64,000 nucleotides of DNA from Hyphomicrobium sp. (GCA_030148725.1 JASBSU010000004.1:124001-188000); one strand, 5' to 3'; shown: positions 1 to 10,736, counted from the first letter of the stretch. The notes: generated from the letters alone by a model not told the origin. Numbers and translations are program-made.

Positions 1-2430
1 GGTGGCTGACGGGAACGGCCCCTGATGATTGACGACGAGCGGCGTCGTCCCCTGCTGAATGCGGATCACGGCGGTGAGGGGCACCTGGCGGCCGTTGGCG
101 CCTGGAACGTAGATGTTCTTGAGGTCCGAGGGATCGCGTTGCAGACGCGGATCGACCTCGAGAATGACGCGGTACTGGTTGCGCTGGGCGTAGATCGTCG
201 ACACCTGGCGCTGGGCGAACGCGTTGTTCAGCGCTGAGTCAATATCGGCAATGCGCACGCCGAGGCGGGAAGCTGCATCGCGATCAATCTTGACGTCGAG
301 CTGCAGGCCGCCGGCCTGACGGTCGCTCGATACATCCGTGATGCTTGGGATGGTCTTCATGCGCTCGAGCACCTTCGGCGCCCACTCGTTGAGCTGGTCG
401 ATGTCGGGATCCCAGAGCGTGTACTGGAACTGCGATGGACCCTGACGCGCGCCGACGCGAATGTCACGCGAGGCGAACATGCGCACCTCGAGGCCGTCGA
501 GCTTGGCGAGCTTGGTGCGCAGGCGGTTGATGACGCGCGATGTTCCTTCGCCGCCACGCTCGGCGAGCGGCTTCAAATTGATGAACATCCGGCCGCGGTT
601 GTTGCCGCCGCCGCCAGGCCCGGAGCCGCCGATCGACGACCCGATGTGCTCGATCGCCGGATCGTCGAGCAGCATGTCGAGGGCGGTGTTGTGCAGCTTC
701 AGCATGGCTTCGAACGAGATGTCGGCCGGTGCTTCGGTGGAGCCCATGATGAGGCCGGTGTCGTCTTCCGGGAACATGCCTTTCGGGATCTGGAAATAGA
801 GATGTCCGGTTAGCACGATGACACACAGCAACGAGAACAGCGTGACGACCTGATGACGTAGCGCGACGCGCAGGGTGCGGGCGTAGGCGCCGACCATCAA
901 GCCGAGCACGCTTTCGATGACACGGTCGAAACGCGTCGGCGCCTTGTCGCGTTCATCCTTGAGGAAGTGTCCGCAGATCATAGGTGTGACGGACAGCGAG
1001 ACCACGACGGAAACCGCGATGGCGACGACGAGCGTGATGGAGAACTCGTGCAGCATGCGGCCGGCCACGCCGCCCATGAAGAGCACCGGAATGAAAGCGG
1101 CGATAAGGGACACGCTGATCGATATAACGGTGAAGCCGATCTGGCGCGAACCCACGAGGGCCGCCTGCATCGGCGCCATGCCTTTCTCGATGTTGCGATA
1201 AACGTTCTCGATCATGACGATGGCGTCGTCGACAACGAAGCCGACGGCGATGGCAAACGCCATGAGCGTCAGGTTGTTGATCGAGAAGCCGAGCGCCCAC
1301 ATGACGGCGCACGTTCCGGCAAGCGACAGCGGCACGGTGATTCCGGCGGCGATCGTGGGCGTCGAGCGGCGCAGGAAGACGAACACCACCATCATGACGA
1401 GGGCGATGGCCAGAACGAGCGTGAACTGCATGTCGTGCACGCTGGCGCGGATCGTGGTCGTGCGGTCGGTCAGCACCGTGATGTCGATGCCGGCAGGTAT
1501 CCAGCGTTCGAGGTTGGGCAGCAGCGTCTTCACGCCGTCGACGGTATCGAGCACGTTGGCGTCCGGCTGCTTGCGGACGATCAGCAGGACGCCGGGCTGT
1601 TTGTCGAACAGGGCAACGGAGCGCGTATTGCGCGTCCCGTTTTCGACATTGGCGACGCTCGACAGTCGAACGACGTTTCCTGAAATGGTCTTGAGGACGA
1701 TGGCGCCGTAATCCTTGGCGTCGCGAAGCTGGGTGTTGGTGTCGATGGTGATCGCTTGCTTCTCGCCATCGATGGCGCCGACCGGAGCGATGGCATTGGC
1801 CGCGGTTACGGCGCTGCGCACGTCCTCCATGCTCAGCCCCATGGAGGCGAGCAGCGTCGGGTTGACGCGCACGCGGACGGCCGGCTGCTCGGCGCCGCTG
1901 ACCTCCACCTGCGCGACGCCGGGCACCTGCGAGATGCGCTGGGCGACGATTGTGTCGGCTGCATCGTAGAGCGCGCTTGGCGTCATGCTCTTTGACGTCA
2001 TCGCCAAGATGAGCACGGGGGCGGCCGAGGGATTGTATTTGCGGAACGTCGGAACATCCGGCAGGTCGCCGGGCATATCGGCGGTCGCGGCGTTGAGTGC
2101 GGCCTGAACGTCGCGTGCCGCGCCGTCGACGCCGCGTGAAAGGTCGAACTGTACGGTGATGCCGGTGGTGCCTTGCGAGCTTACGGAGGTCATTTCCGTT
2201 ACGCCGGCAATCTCGCCCAGTCGCCGCTCGAGCGGCGCTGCAATGGTGGCGGCCATTGTCTGCGGGTCGGCGCCGGGGCGGCTCGCCTGCACGCGCACTG
2301 TCGGGAAATCGACGGCCGGGAGGCTCGCGACGGGAAGCTCATAGTAGGCCACTGCGCCGAGCAGGAAGAGCCCGATGGCGAGCAGCGTGGTGCCGATCGG
2401 CCGCAAGATGAAGGGGGCGGAGAAATTCAT
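1..2430 (-). CDS. RND multidrug efflux permease, MdtB-like (3' end truncated by window edge)
   Basis: Manual reverse translation from cat at 2428-2430 gives MNFSAPFILRPIGTTLLAIGLFLLGAVAYYELPVASLPAVDFPTVRVQASRPGADPQTMAATIAAPLERRLGEI..., an RND permease; paralogous to the next ORF. Missing from the ORF track because it runs off the window. Confidence 0.9.
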   Translation of the reverse strand, partial: MNFSAPFILRPIGTTLLAIGLFLLGAVAYYELPVASLPAVDFPTVRVQASRPGADPQTMAATIAAPLERRLGEIAGVTEMTSVSSQGTTGITVQFDLSRGVDGAARDVQAALNAATADMPGDLPDVPTFRKYNPSAAPVLILAMTSKSMTPSALYDAADTIVAQRISQVPGVAQVEVSGAEQPAVRVRVNPTLLASMGLSMEDVRSAVTAANAIAPVGAIDGEKQAITIDTNTQLRDAKDYGAIVLKTISGNVVRLSSVANVENGTRNTRSVALFDKQPGVLLIVRKQPDANVLDTVDGVKTLLPNLERWIPAGIDITVLTDRTTTIRASVHDMQFTLVLAIALVMMVVFVFLRRSTPTIAAGITVPLSLAGTCAVMWALGFSINNLTLMAFAIAVGFVVDDAIVMIENVYRNIEKGMAPMQAALVGSRQIGFTVISISVSLIAAFIPVLFMGGVAGRMLHEFSITLVVAIAVSVVVSLSVTPMICGHFLKDERDKAPTRFDRVIESVLGLMVGAYARTLRVALRHQVVTLFSLLCVIVLTGHLYFQIPKGMFPEDDTGLIMGSTEAPADISFEAMLKLHNTALDMLLDDPAIEHIGSSIGGSGPGGGGNNRGRMFINLKPLAERGGEGTSRVINRLRTKLAKLDGLEVRMFASRDIRVGARQGPSQFQYTLWDPDIDQLNEWAPKVLERMKTIPSITDVSSDRQAGGLQLDVKIDRDAASRLGVRIADIDSALNNAFAQRQVSTIYAQRNQYRVILEVDPRLQRDPSDLKNIYVPGANGRQVPLTAVIRIQQGTTPLVVNHQGPFPSAT

Positions 2431-2445
2431 GGCGACACCTCGGCC

Positions 2446-5400
2446 CTATTCGGCTGGGACGCTGGCGCCGCCGTCGCGCGACTGCACGGCGGGCTGCGGT
2501 CCGGTGAGGCGTATGCGCAGGCGCTCCATCGCGAGATAGATGACGGGCGTGGTGTAGAGCGTGAGGAGCTGACTGAGGATCAGGCCGCCGACGATGGTGA
2601 TGCCGAGCGGGTTGCGCAGCTCCGAGCCGACGCCATTCTCGATTGCCAGAGGCAGCGCGCCGAACAGGGCAGCGAGCGTTGTCATCATGATGGGGCGAAA
2701 ACGCAGCATCGCGGCTTCGACGATGGACTCGCGCGGCGAGAGCCCGCGCTCGCGCTCGGCGTCGAGCGCGAAGTCGATCATCATGATGGCGTTCTTCTTC
2801 ACGATGCCCATGAGCAGCACGATGCCGATCAACGCCACGAGCGACAGATCGAGGCCGGTAAACATCAGTGCGAGCAGTGCGCCGATACCGGCTGAGGGCA
2901 GCGTGGTGAGGATCGTGAACGGGTGGACGAAACTCTCATAGAGTACGCCAAGCACGATGTAGATCGTGACGACAGCGGCAAGGATCAGCCATGGCTGGCT
3001 CTTGAGCGAGGATGCGAACTCGCTGGCGTCGCCGAAGAAGCTGCCCGTCACGGACGCCGGCATGCCGATCTTGTCCTCGGCGGCTGAGATGATCGAGACG
3101 GCATCGCTCAATGCTGCGCCAGGGCGTAGGTTGAAGCTGATCGTTTCCGACGGGAACTGGTCCTGGTGGCTGACGGCGAGCGGGGCGGTCGTGTAGGTGA
3201 TCTTGGCGATTGCCGTCAGGGGAACCTGGGTGCCGTTGGTGGAGGGTATGTAAAGGCGGTTCAGCTGCGAGGGATCGCTGCGATACCGGGGCAGCGCTTC
3301 CAACACGACACGATACTGGTTCGCCTGTGCGTAGATGGTCGAGACCTGGCGCTGCCCGAACGAGTCGTTCAGCGCATCGCTCACGGCTTGAACCGTGACG
3401 CCGAGGCGGCCGGCGAGATCGCGGTCGACGTCGATGCGCGTCCTGAGACCGGTGCTCATGGTTTCGAGGTTTACCTCGCTGAGGGCGGGTGCGTTGCGCA
3501 GCTCGGCAGCGAGCTTCTGGGTCCATTTGTTCACCTCGGCAGCGTTGGTGCTGACGAGGGTGTACTGATACTGGGCGCGGCTCGACCGCGTGGCGATCTG
3601 CACATCCTGTACGGGCTGGAAGTAAACGGTGATGCCCGGGATGGTCGACACGGTCTGGTGCAGACGCTCGACGACGTCGCCAATCAGCGTGCCGCGTTCG
3701 GCCCGCGGTTTCAAAGTGATCTTGAGGTGAGCGACGTTCGGTGTCGGGTTGAGCTGTCCGATGCCGACGACGGAGACGACGCCTCTTACGGCGGGGTCCT
3801 TGCGCACGGCGGCGGTGACTTCGGCTTGCAGGCGGCTCAGCTCGGTGAACGACACCTGCGGCTCGGCTTCCAGCGTTGCGGTGATGAGGCCGGTGTCCTG
3901 GGCGGGCAGGAAGCCCTTCGGGATGACGACGTAGAGCAGGATGGTCACGGCAAGCGAGGCGAGCGTCACCATCAAGGTCGCCGTCTGGTGGCGCAGCACC
4001 CATTGCAGGCTGCGCCCGTAGCCGGCAATGACGCGCTCCATGAGCCAGTTGAAGGCGCGTGACAGCCAGTTGCCGCGAGTTTCCGGCTGATGCTTGAGAA
4101 GTTTGGCAGCCATCATCGGCGTCAAGGTGAGTGAGACGACGGCGGATACGACGACGGCGATGGTGAGTGTCAGCGCGAACTCACGGAACATGCGGCCGAC
4201 AAGACCGGACATGAACAGCAGCGGTATGAAGACGGCGATGAGGGAGAGCGTCAGCGAGATGATGGTGAAGCCGATTTCGCGGGCGCCATCGAGGGCGGCA
4301 CGCAGCGGCTTCTGGCCCTTCTCGATGTGACGGACGATATTCTCGATCATCACGATCGCGTCGTCGACGACGAAACCGGTTCCGATGGTGAGCGCCATCA
4401 GCGACAGGTTGTCTAGCGAGAAGCCGCAGAAGTACATCACGGCGAACGTGGCGATGAGCGATACCGGCAGCGCGACGCCGGCGATGATGGTGGCGCGGAT
4501 GGAGCGCAGGAAGACCAGCACCACCATGACGATCAGTCCGACCGACAGCACCAGCGTGAACTGCACGTCCTGCACGGAGGCGCGGATCGTATCGGTGCGG
4601 TCGTGGACGAGGGTCAGCTTGACGCTGGTCGGCAGTGCGCGCTCGATACGCGGCAGCTCGGCCTTCAGGCGGTCCACCGTCTCGATGACGTTGGCGCCGG
4701 GCTGGCGCTGCACGTCGATGATAACGGCCGGAGATCCCTGATACCAGCCGCCGACACGTGCGTTCTCCAACCCTTCCGAGACCTCGGCGACATCCTTCAA
4801 TCGTACGGGTGCGTTGTTGCGAAAGGCGACGACGATCTCGCGGTAGGCTTCGGCGGATGAGATCTGGTCGTTGGCTGCGATGGTGTAGCTCTGGTTTGTG
4901 CCGTCGAGCGAGCCTTTCGGGCCGGCGACATTGGCGCTGGTGATGGCGCTGTTGAGATCGGAGATGCTGAGCCCATACGCGGCAAGGCGTGACAGGTCGG
5001 CCTGGATGCGCACGGCCGGCCTGATGCCGCCCTCGACGGAAACGTGGCCGACGCCGGTCACGGTGGACAAGCGTTGGGCGATCAGCGTGTCTGCGAGATC
5101 GGACAGCTCGCGCATGGACACAATGTCCGAGGTGACGGCGAGCGTGACGACCGGCGCGTCAGCCGGGTTCACCTTCGAATAGGTCGGCGGATAGGGCAGG
5201 TTGCGCGGCAGTGTCGAGCCGGCGGCGCTGATGGCGGATTGGACGTCCTGGGCGGCGGCGTCGATGTCGCGACCGAGATTGAACTGCAAGGTGATCTGGC
5301 TGAGCCCGTAGGAGCTCGTCGAGGTCATGGTCGACAGCGCCGGGATCTGTCCGAACTCGCGTTCGAGCGAGGCGGTGACCAAGGTCGACATCGTCTGAGG

Positions 5401-5565
5401 GTTGGCGCCGGGAAGCTGCGTCGTCACCTGGACGGTCGGGAAGTCGACCTGCGGGAGAGACGATACGGGCAGCCAGAAATATCCGAGTACGCCACCGAGT
5501 ACGGTGGCGAATGCGAGAAGTGAGGTTGCGATCGGCCGCGTGATGAAAGGGGCTGAAACGCTCAT
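2446..5565 (-). CDS. RND multidrug efflux permease, MdtC-like
   Basis: 1039 aa; MSVSAPFITRPIATSLLAFATVLGGVLGYFWLPVSSLPQVDFPTVQVTTQLPGANPQTM..., HAE1/MdtBC-type RND. Confidence 0.93.
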   Translation of the reverse strand: MSVSAPFITRPIATSLLAFATVLGGVLGYFWLPVSSLPQVDFPTVQVTTQLPGANPQTMSTLVTASLEREFGQIPALSTMTSTSSYGLSQITLQFNLGRDIDAAAQDVQSAISAAGSTLPRNLPYPPTYSKVNPADAPVVTLAVTSDIVSMRELSDLADTLIAQRLSTVTGVGHVSVEGGIRPAVRIQADLSRLAAYGLSISDLNSAITSANVAGPKGSLDGTNQSYTIAANDQISSAEAYREIVVAFRNNAPVRLKDVAEVSEGLENARVGGWYQGSPAVIIDVQRQPGANVIETVDRLKAELPRIERALPTSVKLTLVHDRTDTIRASVQDVQFTLVLSVGLIVMVVLVFLRSIRATIIAGVALPVSLIATFAVMYFCGFSLDNLSLMALTIGTGFVVDDAIVMIENIVRHIEKGQKPLRAALDGAREIGFTIISLTLSLIAVFIPLLFMSGLVGRMFREFALTLTIAVVVSAVVSLTLTPMMAAKLLKHQPETRGNWLSRAFNWLMERVIAGYGRSLQWVLRHQTATLMVTLASLAVTILLYVVIPKGFLPAQDTGLITATLEAEPQVSFTELSRLQAEVTAAVRKDPAVRGVVSVVGIGQLNPTPNVAHLKITLKPRAERGTLIGDVVERLHQTVSTIPGITVYFQPVQDVQIATRSSRAQYQYTLVSTNAAEVNKWTQKLAAELRNAPALSEVNLETMSTGLRTRIDVDRDLAGRLGVTVQAVSDALNDSFGQRQVSTIYAQANQYRVVLEALPRYRSDPSQLNRLYIPSTNGTQVPLTAIAKITYTTAPLAVSHQDQFPSETISFNLRPGAALSDAVSIISAAEDKIGMPASVTGSFFGDASEFASSLKSQPWLILAAVVTIYIVLGVLYESFVHPFTILTTLPSAGIGALLALMFTGLDLSLVALIGIVLLMGIVKKNAIMMIDFALDAERERGLSPRESIVEAAMLRFRPIMMTTLAALFGALPLAIENGVGSELRNPLGITIVGGLILSQLLTLYTTPVIYLAMERLRIRLTGPQPAVQSRDGGASVPAE

Positions 5566-7046
5566 TTCGCGGTGCCGGTCGGATTGCCGGCTTCCCTCCG
5601 AGGTCCGCGCTTGCCGTCCCCGTGGCGTTCGCGTTTGCCGTCGCGGAATTCGCGGCGCAGGTCACCCTGCATGGCGGCGGGGGTTCCGGCGTTGATCGAT
5701 GCCGTGGTTCCGGCGTCCGATGCATCTGCCTGAGGCTTCACCGAGGCGGATGGCGAAGGCGCCGCGCTCTCGGGTGCGCTGACTGTCACCTCGGCGCCGT
5801 CCTTGAGGCGCGCAAAACCAGTGGTGACGACCTGTTCGTTCGCCTTGAGACCGGATTTGATCACCGCGATCTTCTCGTCCTGCTGGCCGAGTGAAACGGC
5901 GCGGACGACGGCCTTGTTGTCGGCGCCGATGGTATAGACGAACGTGCCTTCGGGGCCGCGCTGGACCGCGGACGTCGGTACGACGACCACCTGCTCCAAA
6001 GTGTTGAGGAGCAGACGCACGTTGACGAACTGACCCGGCCAGAGCTGCAGGTCCTTGTTGGCGAAGTCCGCCTTGAGGCGAATGGTGCCGGTGGTCTGGT
6101 CGACCTGATTGTCGATCACCTGCAGCTCGCCGGTGTCGAGCACGTTCTTGGAATCCGTCTCCAGCGCTTCGACCTTCAGAGCGCGCTGAGCGACAGCTTT
6201 GTTGATTTCCGGAAGGTCCTGCTGCGGCAGCGTGAACAGTACGGAGATCGGTCGAACCTCGGTGATCACGACGATCCCGCCGTCGGTGGCGCGGACGATG
6301 TTGCCGACGTCAATGAGGCGCATGCCGGTGCGACCGGAGATGGGCGCAACGACGGTCGCGTAGCCGAGGATGGCGCGGGCGTTTTCAATGGCGGCGTCGT
6401 CGGATTTGATCTGCGCCTCCAGCTGGGCGACGAGCGCGCGCTGGGTGTCGACCGTCTTGGCGGCAATGACGTTGGAGGACAGTTGATCGTAGCGCTCGAG
6501 ATCGCGGCGCGCGTTGGCGAGCTGGCTCTCGTCGAGGGCCTTCTTGGCGACGGCCTGGTCGAGCTGAGCCTGGAAGGTGACGGGGTCGATCTGGGCGAGG
6601 ACGTCGCCGGCTTTGACGTCCTGTCCCTCCTTGAAGTTGATCGTGAGGATCTTGCCGTCGACCTGCGGACGCACCGTGACCGTATTGCGGGCCTTGGCGG
6701 TCCCGACGCCTTCCAGCCAGACCGGCACGTCGGCGAGTTTTGCCTCGGTGGCGATAACCGGCACGGGGCCCTCGGCGCGCGCCCAGCGGCGGCCGCGTTG
6801 GCTCTGATCGGACCCTGTCATGAAATGGATGGCCGCTGCGGTCAGGCCCCCAATGACAAGGATCGCGAGCACAGATTTGAAAAACTTCAACACCTTGGCG
6901 ATCCTGTCCCACTTCCCGACCCAGACCAGAGGCCGCAAAGCGGCAACACTGCGGCGTCTGACAGCAAAAACGGGCGACAGGGCTAAAAACCGTCGCTCCC
7001 CCTTAACCAGTCCTCGCTGCCGATTATGACAGGCGTTGCCGCTCAT
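5562..7046 (-). CDS. RND efflux periplasmic adaptor (membrane fusion protein), MdtA-like
   Basis: VTVRPQVDGKILTINFKEGQDVKAGDVLAQIDP...; overlaps the permease start by 4 nt. True start is probably internal (around KVLKFFKSVLAILVIGG). Confidence 0.9.
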   Translation of the reverse strand: MSGNACHNRQRGLVKGERRFLALSPVFAVRRRSVAALRPLVWVGKWDRIAKVLKFFKSVLAILVIGGLTAAAIHFMTGSDQSQRGRRWARAEGPVPVIATEAKLADVPVWLEGVGTAKARNTVTVRPQVDGKILTINFKEGQDVKAGDVLAQIDPVTFQAQLDQAVAKKALDESQLANARRDLERYDQLSSNVIAAKTVDTQRALVAQLEAQIKSDDAAIENARAILGYATVVAPISGRTGMRLIDVGNIVRATDGGIVVITEVRPISVLFTLPQQDLPEINKAVAQRALKVEALETDSKNVLDTGELQVIDNQVDQTTGTIRLKADFANKDLQLWPGQFVNVRLLLNTLEQVVVVPTSAVQRGPEGTFVYTIGADNKAVVRAVSLGQQDEKIAVIKSGLKANEQVVTTGFARLKDGAEVTVSAPESAAPSPSASVKPQADASDAGTTASINAGTPAAMQGDLRREFRDGKRERHGDGKRGPRREAGNPTGTAK

Positions 7047-7180
7047 GGCTCAGGCGGGTTTCGAGCGGGCAGGTCCGGGGTCGGGGCACTGCAGCTACAT
7101 CTCGGCAGCGCAGCGATAGCCCATTGGCGAAGCATGGCTTTTGCGCTCCTATGCCGTGGGGCGGGGAGCATCGGGGAAGC

Positions 7181-7510
7181 ATGGCGAGGATGACGGGCTC
7201 GGATGTCATTTGGCAGTCCGCGGAAAAGCGGCGGCGCACGCCGATGCTGGCGCTGGTAGTGCTTGCCGTTGCGGCGGCGATCGTTGTGGCCCTTGCTGGC
7301 CGGGCCTTCTGGTCGGTGGGAGGTTTTCGCGAGAAGGGGGCGCCGCTCGATACTGAAACCGCGCCTGCGGTGGCTCCCGGCAAGCCTGCGGAGAAGTCGC
7401 TGCCGCGGCGCTCTGAGAGCGCTATCGGTTCGTCGGTGGCGCCGCGCGCCAACCCTGCACCGCGTGACAGCGCACCGCCACGTCATGCGCCACTGCCGCG
7501 GAGCGACTGA
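7181..7510 (+). CDS. hypothetical protein with one N-terminal TM segment
   Basis: MARMTGSDVIWQSAEKRRRTPMLALVVLAVAAAIVVALAGRAFWSVGG...; no recognised domain. Confidence 0.5.
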   Translation: MARMTGSDVIWQSAEKRRRTPMLALVVLAVAAAIVVALAGRAFWSVGGFREKGAPLDTETAPAVAPGKPAEKSLPRRSESAIGSSVAPRANPAPRDSAPPRHAPLPRSD

Positions 7511-7533
7511 ACGGCTGCCGGATTGTTGGTGGT

Positions 7534-8811
7534 TTAGAGCAGCGCGAAGCGCAGTATGAACAGTGTCGCGAGCAGTCCGACGGCGAGCGATAGGTCGGAC
7601 CGGCGGCCAGCCAACAGCTTGATACCCGCATAGGCGATGAGGCCGAAGGCAATGCCGTCGGCAATCGAGAACGTCAGCGGCATGGCGATGATGGTGACGG
7701 CGGCGGGCACGTACTCGGTCGGATCCTCGAAGTCGATGTCGCGGATACCGGTCATCATCAGGCAGCCTACGAAGATCAACGCGGGCGCGGTCGCGAAGGC
7801 AGGTATCGAGCCTGCAAGCGGCGCCAAGACGAGCGTCGCGAGGAACAGGACGGCGACCGTCACGGCGACAAGGCCGGTGCGCCCGCCAGCGTTCACGCCG
7901 GCCGCGCTCTCGATGTAGCTGGTCGTCGTTGATGTTCCGAGCGCGGCACCGACCATCGTCGAGGTGGAATCGACGGCGAGCGCGCGTTCAAGACCCGGCA
8001 ACGAGCCGTCGGGCTTCGTCATGCCGGCAGCGCGTGCGACGCCGATCAATGTGCCGGTGTTGTCGAACAGCACGACGAACAGAAAGGTGAGCACAACGGG
8101 GACCATCGCGACGTTGAGCAGTGCTCCAAAGTCGAGCTGCAGGAACACCGGCGCGATCGAAGGCGGGGCCGAGGCGATCGCGGTGATGGGCGCCAAACCG
8201 AGCGCGAGCGCGGCGAGGTAGGCGAACACGATGCCGATGAGTATGGCGCCGGGGATACGCCGCGCTTCGAGTGCGGCCATGATGATGAAGGCAGCTGCGG
8301 CGATCGCGACGCCCCAGGATTTGACGTCGCCGAGCTTCACCATTGTGACAGGGTCGGCGGCGATGAGACCCGCGCCCTGCAGGCCGATGACGGCGAGAAA
8401 AAAGCCGATGCCGACGGAGATCGCAAGCTTCTGCGACGTGGAGATGCTGTCGATGATCCACCGGCGAAGCGGCGTGACGGAGATGATGAGGAACAGAGCG
8501 CCCGAGACGAAAACGGCGGCGAGCGCGGCCTCCCACGGGATGCCCATGCCCTTCACGACGGAATACGTGAAGTAGGCGTTGAGGCCCATGCCGGGCGCCA
8601 GGGCGATGGGGAAGTTGGCGTAGAGGCCCATCAGCGCGGAGCCGAACGCGGCGGCAAGGCAGGTGGCGACGAAAACCGCGCCTTTGTCCATGCCGGCCTC
8701 GGAGAGGATCGCCGGATTGACGAAGGCGATGTAGACCATCGTCATGTAGGTTGTCAGTCCGGCCAGCAGCTCTGTGCGGACGGTCGTGCCATGCTCGCTC
8801 AGCTTGAACAT
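7534..8811 (-). CDS. NCS2 family purine permease (AzgA-like)
   Basis: 425 aa; AELLAGLTTYMTMVYIAFVNPAILSEAGM... and LGTSTTTSYIESAAGVNAGGRTGL are typical of the AzgA-type NCS2 group. Confidence 0.9.
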   Translation of the reverse strand: MFKLSEHGTTVRTELLAGLTTYMTMVYIAFVNPAILSEAGMDKGAVFVATCLAAAFGSALMGLYANFPIALAPGMGLNAYFTYSVVKGMGIPWEAALAAVFVSGALFLIISVTPLRRWIIDSISTSQKLAISVGIGFFLAVIGLQGAGLIAADPVTMVKLGDVKSWGVAIAAAAFIIMAALEARRIPGAILIGIVFAYLAALALGLAPITAIASAPPSIAPVFLQLDFGALLNVAMVPVVLTFLFVVLFDNTGTLIGVARAAGMTKPDGSLPGLERALAVDSTSTMVGAALGTSTTTSYIESAAGVNAGGRTGLVAVTVAVLFLATLVLAPLAGSIPAFATAPALIFVGCLMMTGIRDIDFEDPTEYVPAAVTIIAMPLTFSIADGIAFGLIAYAGIKLLAGRRSDLSLAVGLLATLFILRFALL

Positions 8812-8844
8812 CGCCCCGACTCCCCCCCTGTGGCTGCAGCGTTC

Positions 8845-9174
8845 CTACTGCTGCGGTGCCGTGGTGCCGCTGTAGAAATCTCGCGGCATGCCGATCGGGC
8901 CAGGCGTCTGCTGCGCCGCGGCGCCACCCTGCTTCTGCTGCATGGCGCGCTTTTTCGCAGCGATTGCCGCCGCCTGTGCCTGTTTCGCGGCGGCCCGCTC
9001 GGAGGAATCGGGCTTGCGCTTCACGCAGTAGAAGATCGCCTGCTTGATAGACGTCTTCTGGCGCAGCTTCTGCGCGGCCTGCTCGCATATGGCGACGGTC
9101 GGAAACTTCTCAGTCGTCATTCGCTTCGCGCCGGAAGCTACGGTGATGACGGTGTAAAGCGTTGCGGCGTCCAT
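8845..9174 (-). CDS. hypothetical protein
   Basis: MDAATLYTVITVASGAKRMTTEKFPTVAICEQAAQKLRQKTSIKQAIFYCVKRKPDSSE...; coding-like composition. Confidence 0.5.
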   Translation of the reverse strand: MDAATLYTVITVASGAKRMTTEKFPTVAICEQAAQKLRQKTSIKQAIFYCVKRKPDSSERAAAKQAQAAAIAAKKRAMQQKQGGAAAQQTPGPIGMPRDFYSGTTAPQQ

Positions 9175-9333
9175 CTGATTTTCCTTCGCATGCCGCCAGA
9201 TGGCGGCGCTGGCACGCGTTCGTCGCGCCAAGGAGCGCCCCGCTTCGGGCGCTGGACCGGGAAGCCGCTGTCCTACTTTCCTTCGCTCCGCCTATCAAGT
9301 CGATAGGCAACTCAAACGCCGAGATGAGGGACG

Positions 9334-10617
9334 TCAGGCGGCGTCGACGGACCCGCGGTAGCGTCTCGTCGCACGGGCACGCATGGCAGTGCCGTCGCCG
9401 TCGCTCAGCCAGCGTGGCGTGGCGTAAGTGCCGGGCTCAGCGTCATCGAACTGCGAGCGCTGATCGGATTCGATCGGCTGCACGCGGTTCCGACCGGCCT
9501 GCTTGGCCGTATAGAGTGCGCCGTCGGCGCGGTGAAACAGCGCACCGATGTCGCAGGCCATGTCGTCGTGCGAGGCGACACCGACGCTGACGGTCCCGGC
9601 GACTGGGTAGCCCTCGATGTCCGCTGCGACTTCAGCAAAGGCGATGCGGACCTTCTCGGCCTGCTCGGTCGCCTCTGCAAGCGTGCTGCCGGGGAGTATC
9701 GCGGCGAACTCTTCGCCGCCGAGACGACCGACAATGCAGTCGGCGTCGAGGGTGTCCGAAAGTGTTTGCGAAAAGAGCTGCAATACGCGGTCGCCGAGTC
9801 GGTGGCCGTAAGTGTCGTTGATCTTCTTGAAATGATCGAGGTCGAAGACGAGCACGGACACGGGACCGCCGCGCATGTATGGGCCTTCCTCAGCCAGCGC
9901 CCGGGCGGATTCGAACAGCGCACGGCGGTTCGGCAGGCCTGTCAGCGCGTCGGTGAGTGCGAACATCCGGTGCTGGATCTCCTGGCGCTCCTTGACGATC
10001 GCCAGCACGACGAATGCCAGCGCGATGCGGCCGAGCAGCGCCACAAGTATGACGGTCGGCATCCAGGTGCTGCTGTAGACCTCGCCTACGGCCTGGATGG
10101 GCATCGTCAACGTCAGTGGCAGCCAGGCGAGATAGCCGAGCCCCGTGACGATGAGCAGGATGGCTGCCGGCCAGCGGGAGACGAGTGGCTCACCCTGCTG
10201 GCGCGCGAACTCGCCCGCCGCCAGAAGGAAGATCACGCCCAGGGCTGTGCTCGCCGCCATGAGGCGCTCATCGAAGGTTTGTATGAGCCCGGTTGCGGCC
10301 GCGATCACGAACGCACATGGCCAGATCGCAATCCAGAGCGGATTCAGGGTGCGGCCTTCGAACTGGCGCGCGGCCATCCACATGATGGCGGCAGAGAGCA
10401 GGATAAGCGCTTGCCCGAAGACGAGCAGGCGAGGGTCCTCAACCAGGGACGCGGCGTTCGCAAAGGCGAGACCGGACGACATCACAAGCTGAGCGACGCC
10501 CCACCACCCGATCAGGGGGTTGGAGCGCTCGCGCCACCACATGAAGCAGAGGAGCAGGCCGAGTATCGTCGTCGCTGACAGCGAGACGAGTGAAATGGTC
10601 GGCATATCGAGGAACAT
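9334..10617 (-). CDS. GGDEF diguanylate cyclase with N-terminal multi-TM sensor
   Basis: DALTGLPNRRALFE..., active site RLGGEEFAAILPG, several hydrophobic segments N-terminal. Confidence 0.9.
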   Translation of the reverse strand: MFLDMPTISLVSLSATTILGLLLCFMWWRERSNPLIGWWGVAQLVMSSGLAFANAASLVEDPRLLVFGQALILLSAAIMWMAARQFEGRTLNPLWIAIWPCAFVIAAATGLIQTFDERLMAASTALGVIFLLAAGEFARQQGEPLVSRWPAAILLIVTGLGYLAWLPLTLTMPIQAVGEVYSSTWMPTVILVALLGRIALAFVVLAIVKERQEIQHRMFALTDALTGLPNRRALFESARALAEEGPYMRGGPVSVLVFDLDHFKKINDTYGHRLGDRVLQLFSQTLSDTLDADCIVGRLGGEEFAAILPGSTLAEATEQAEKVRIAFAEVAADIEGYPVAGTVSVGVASHDDMACDIGALFHRADGALYTAKQAGRNRVQPIESDQRSQFDDAEPGTYATPRWLSDGDGTAMRARATRRYRGSVDAA

Positions 10618-10736
10618 TGGCGCCCCAGGAACGATCCTCTAAAGGATCCAAGACTGCTGGGACGCATAGTCACGAAGGGGCGTTGACGGGCGGTCGAGAA
10701 ACTCCGCCAAATTTTATGAATTGCTGGCCTGGGCGA

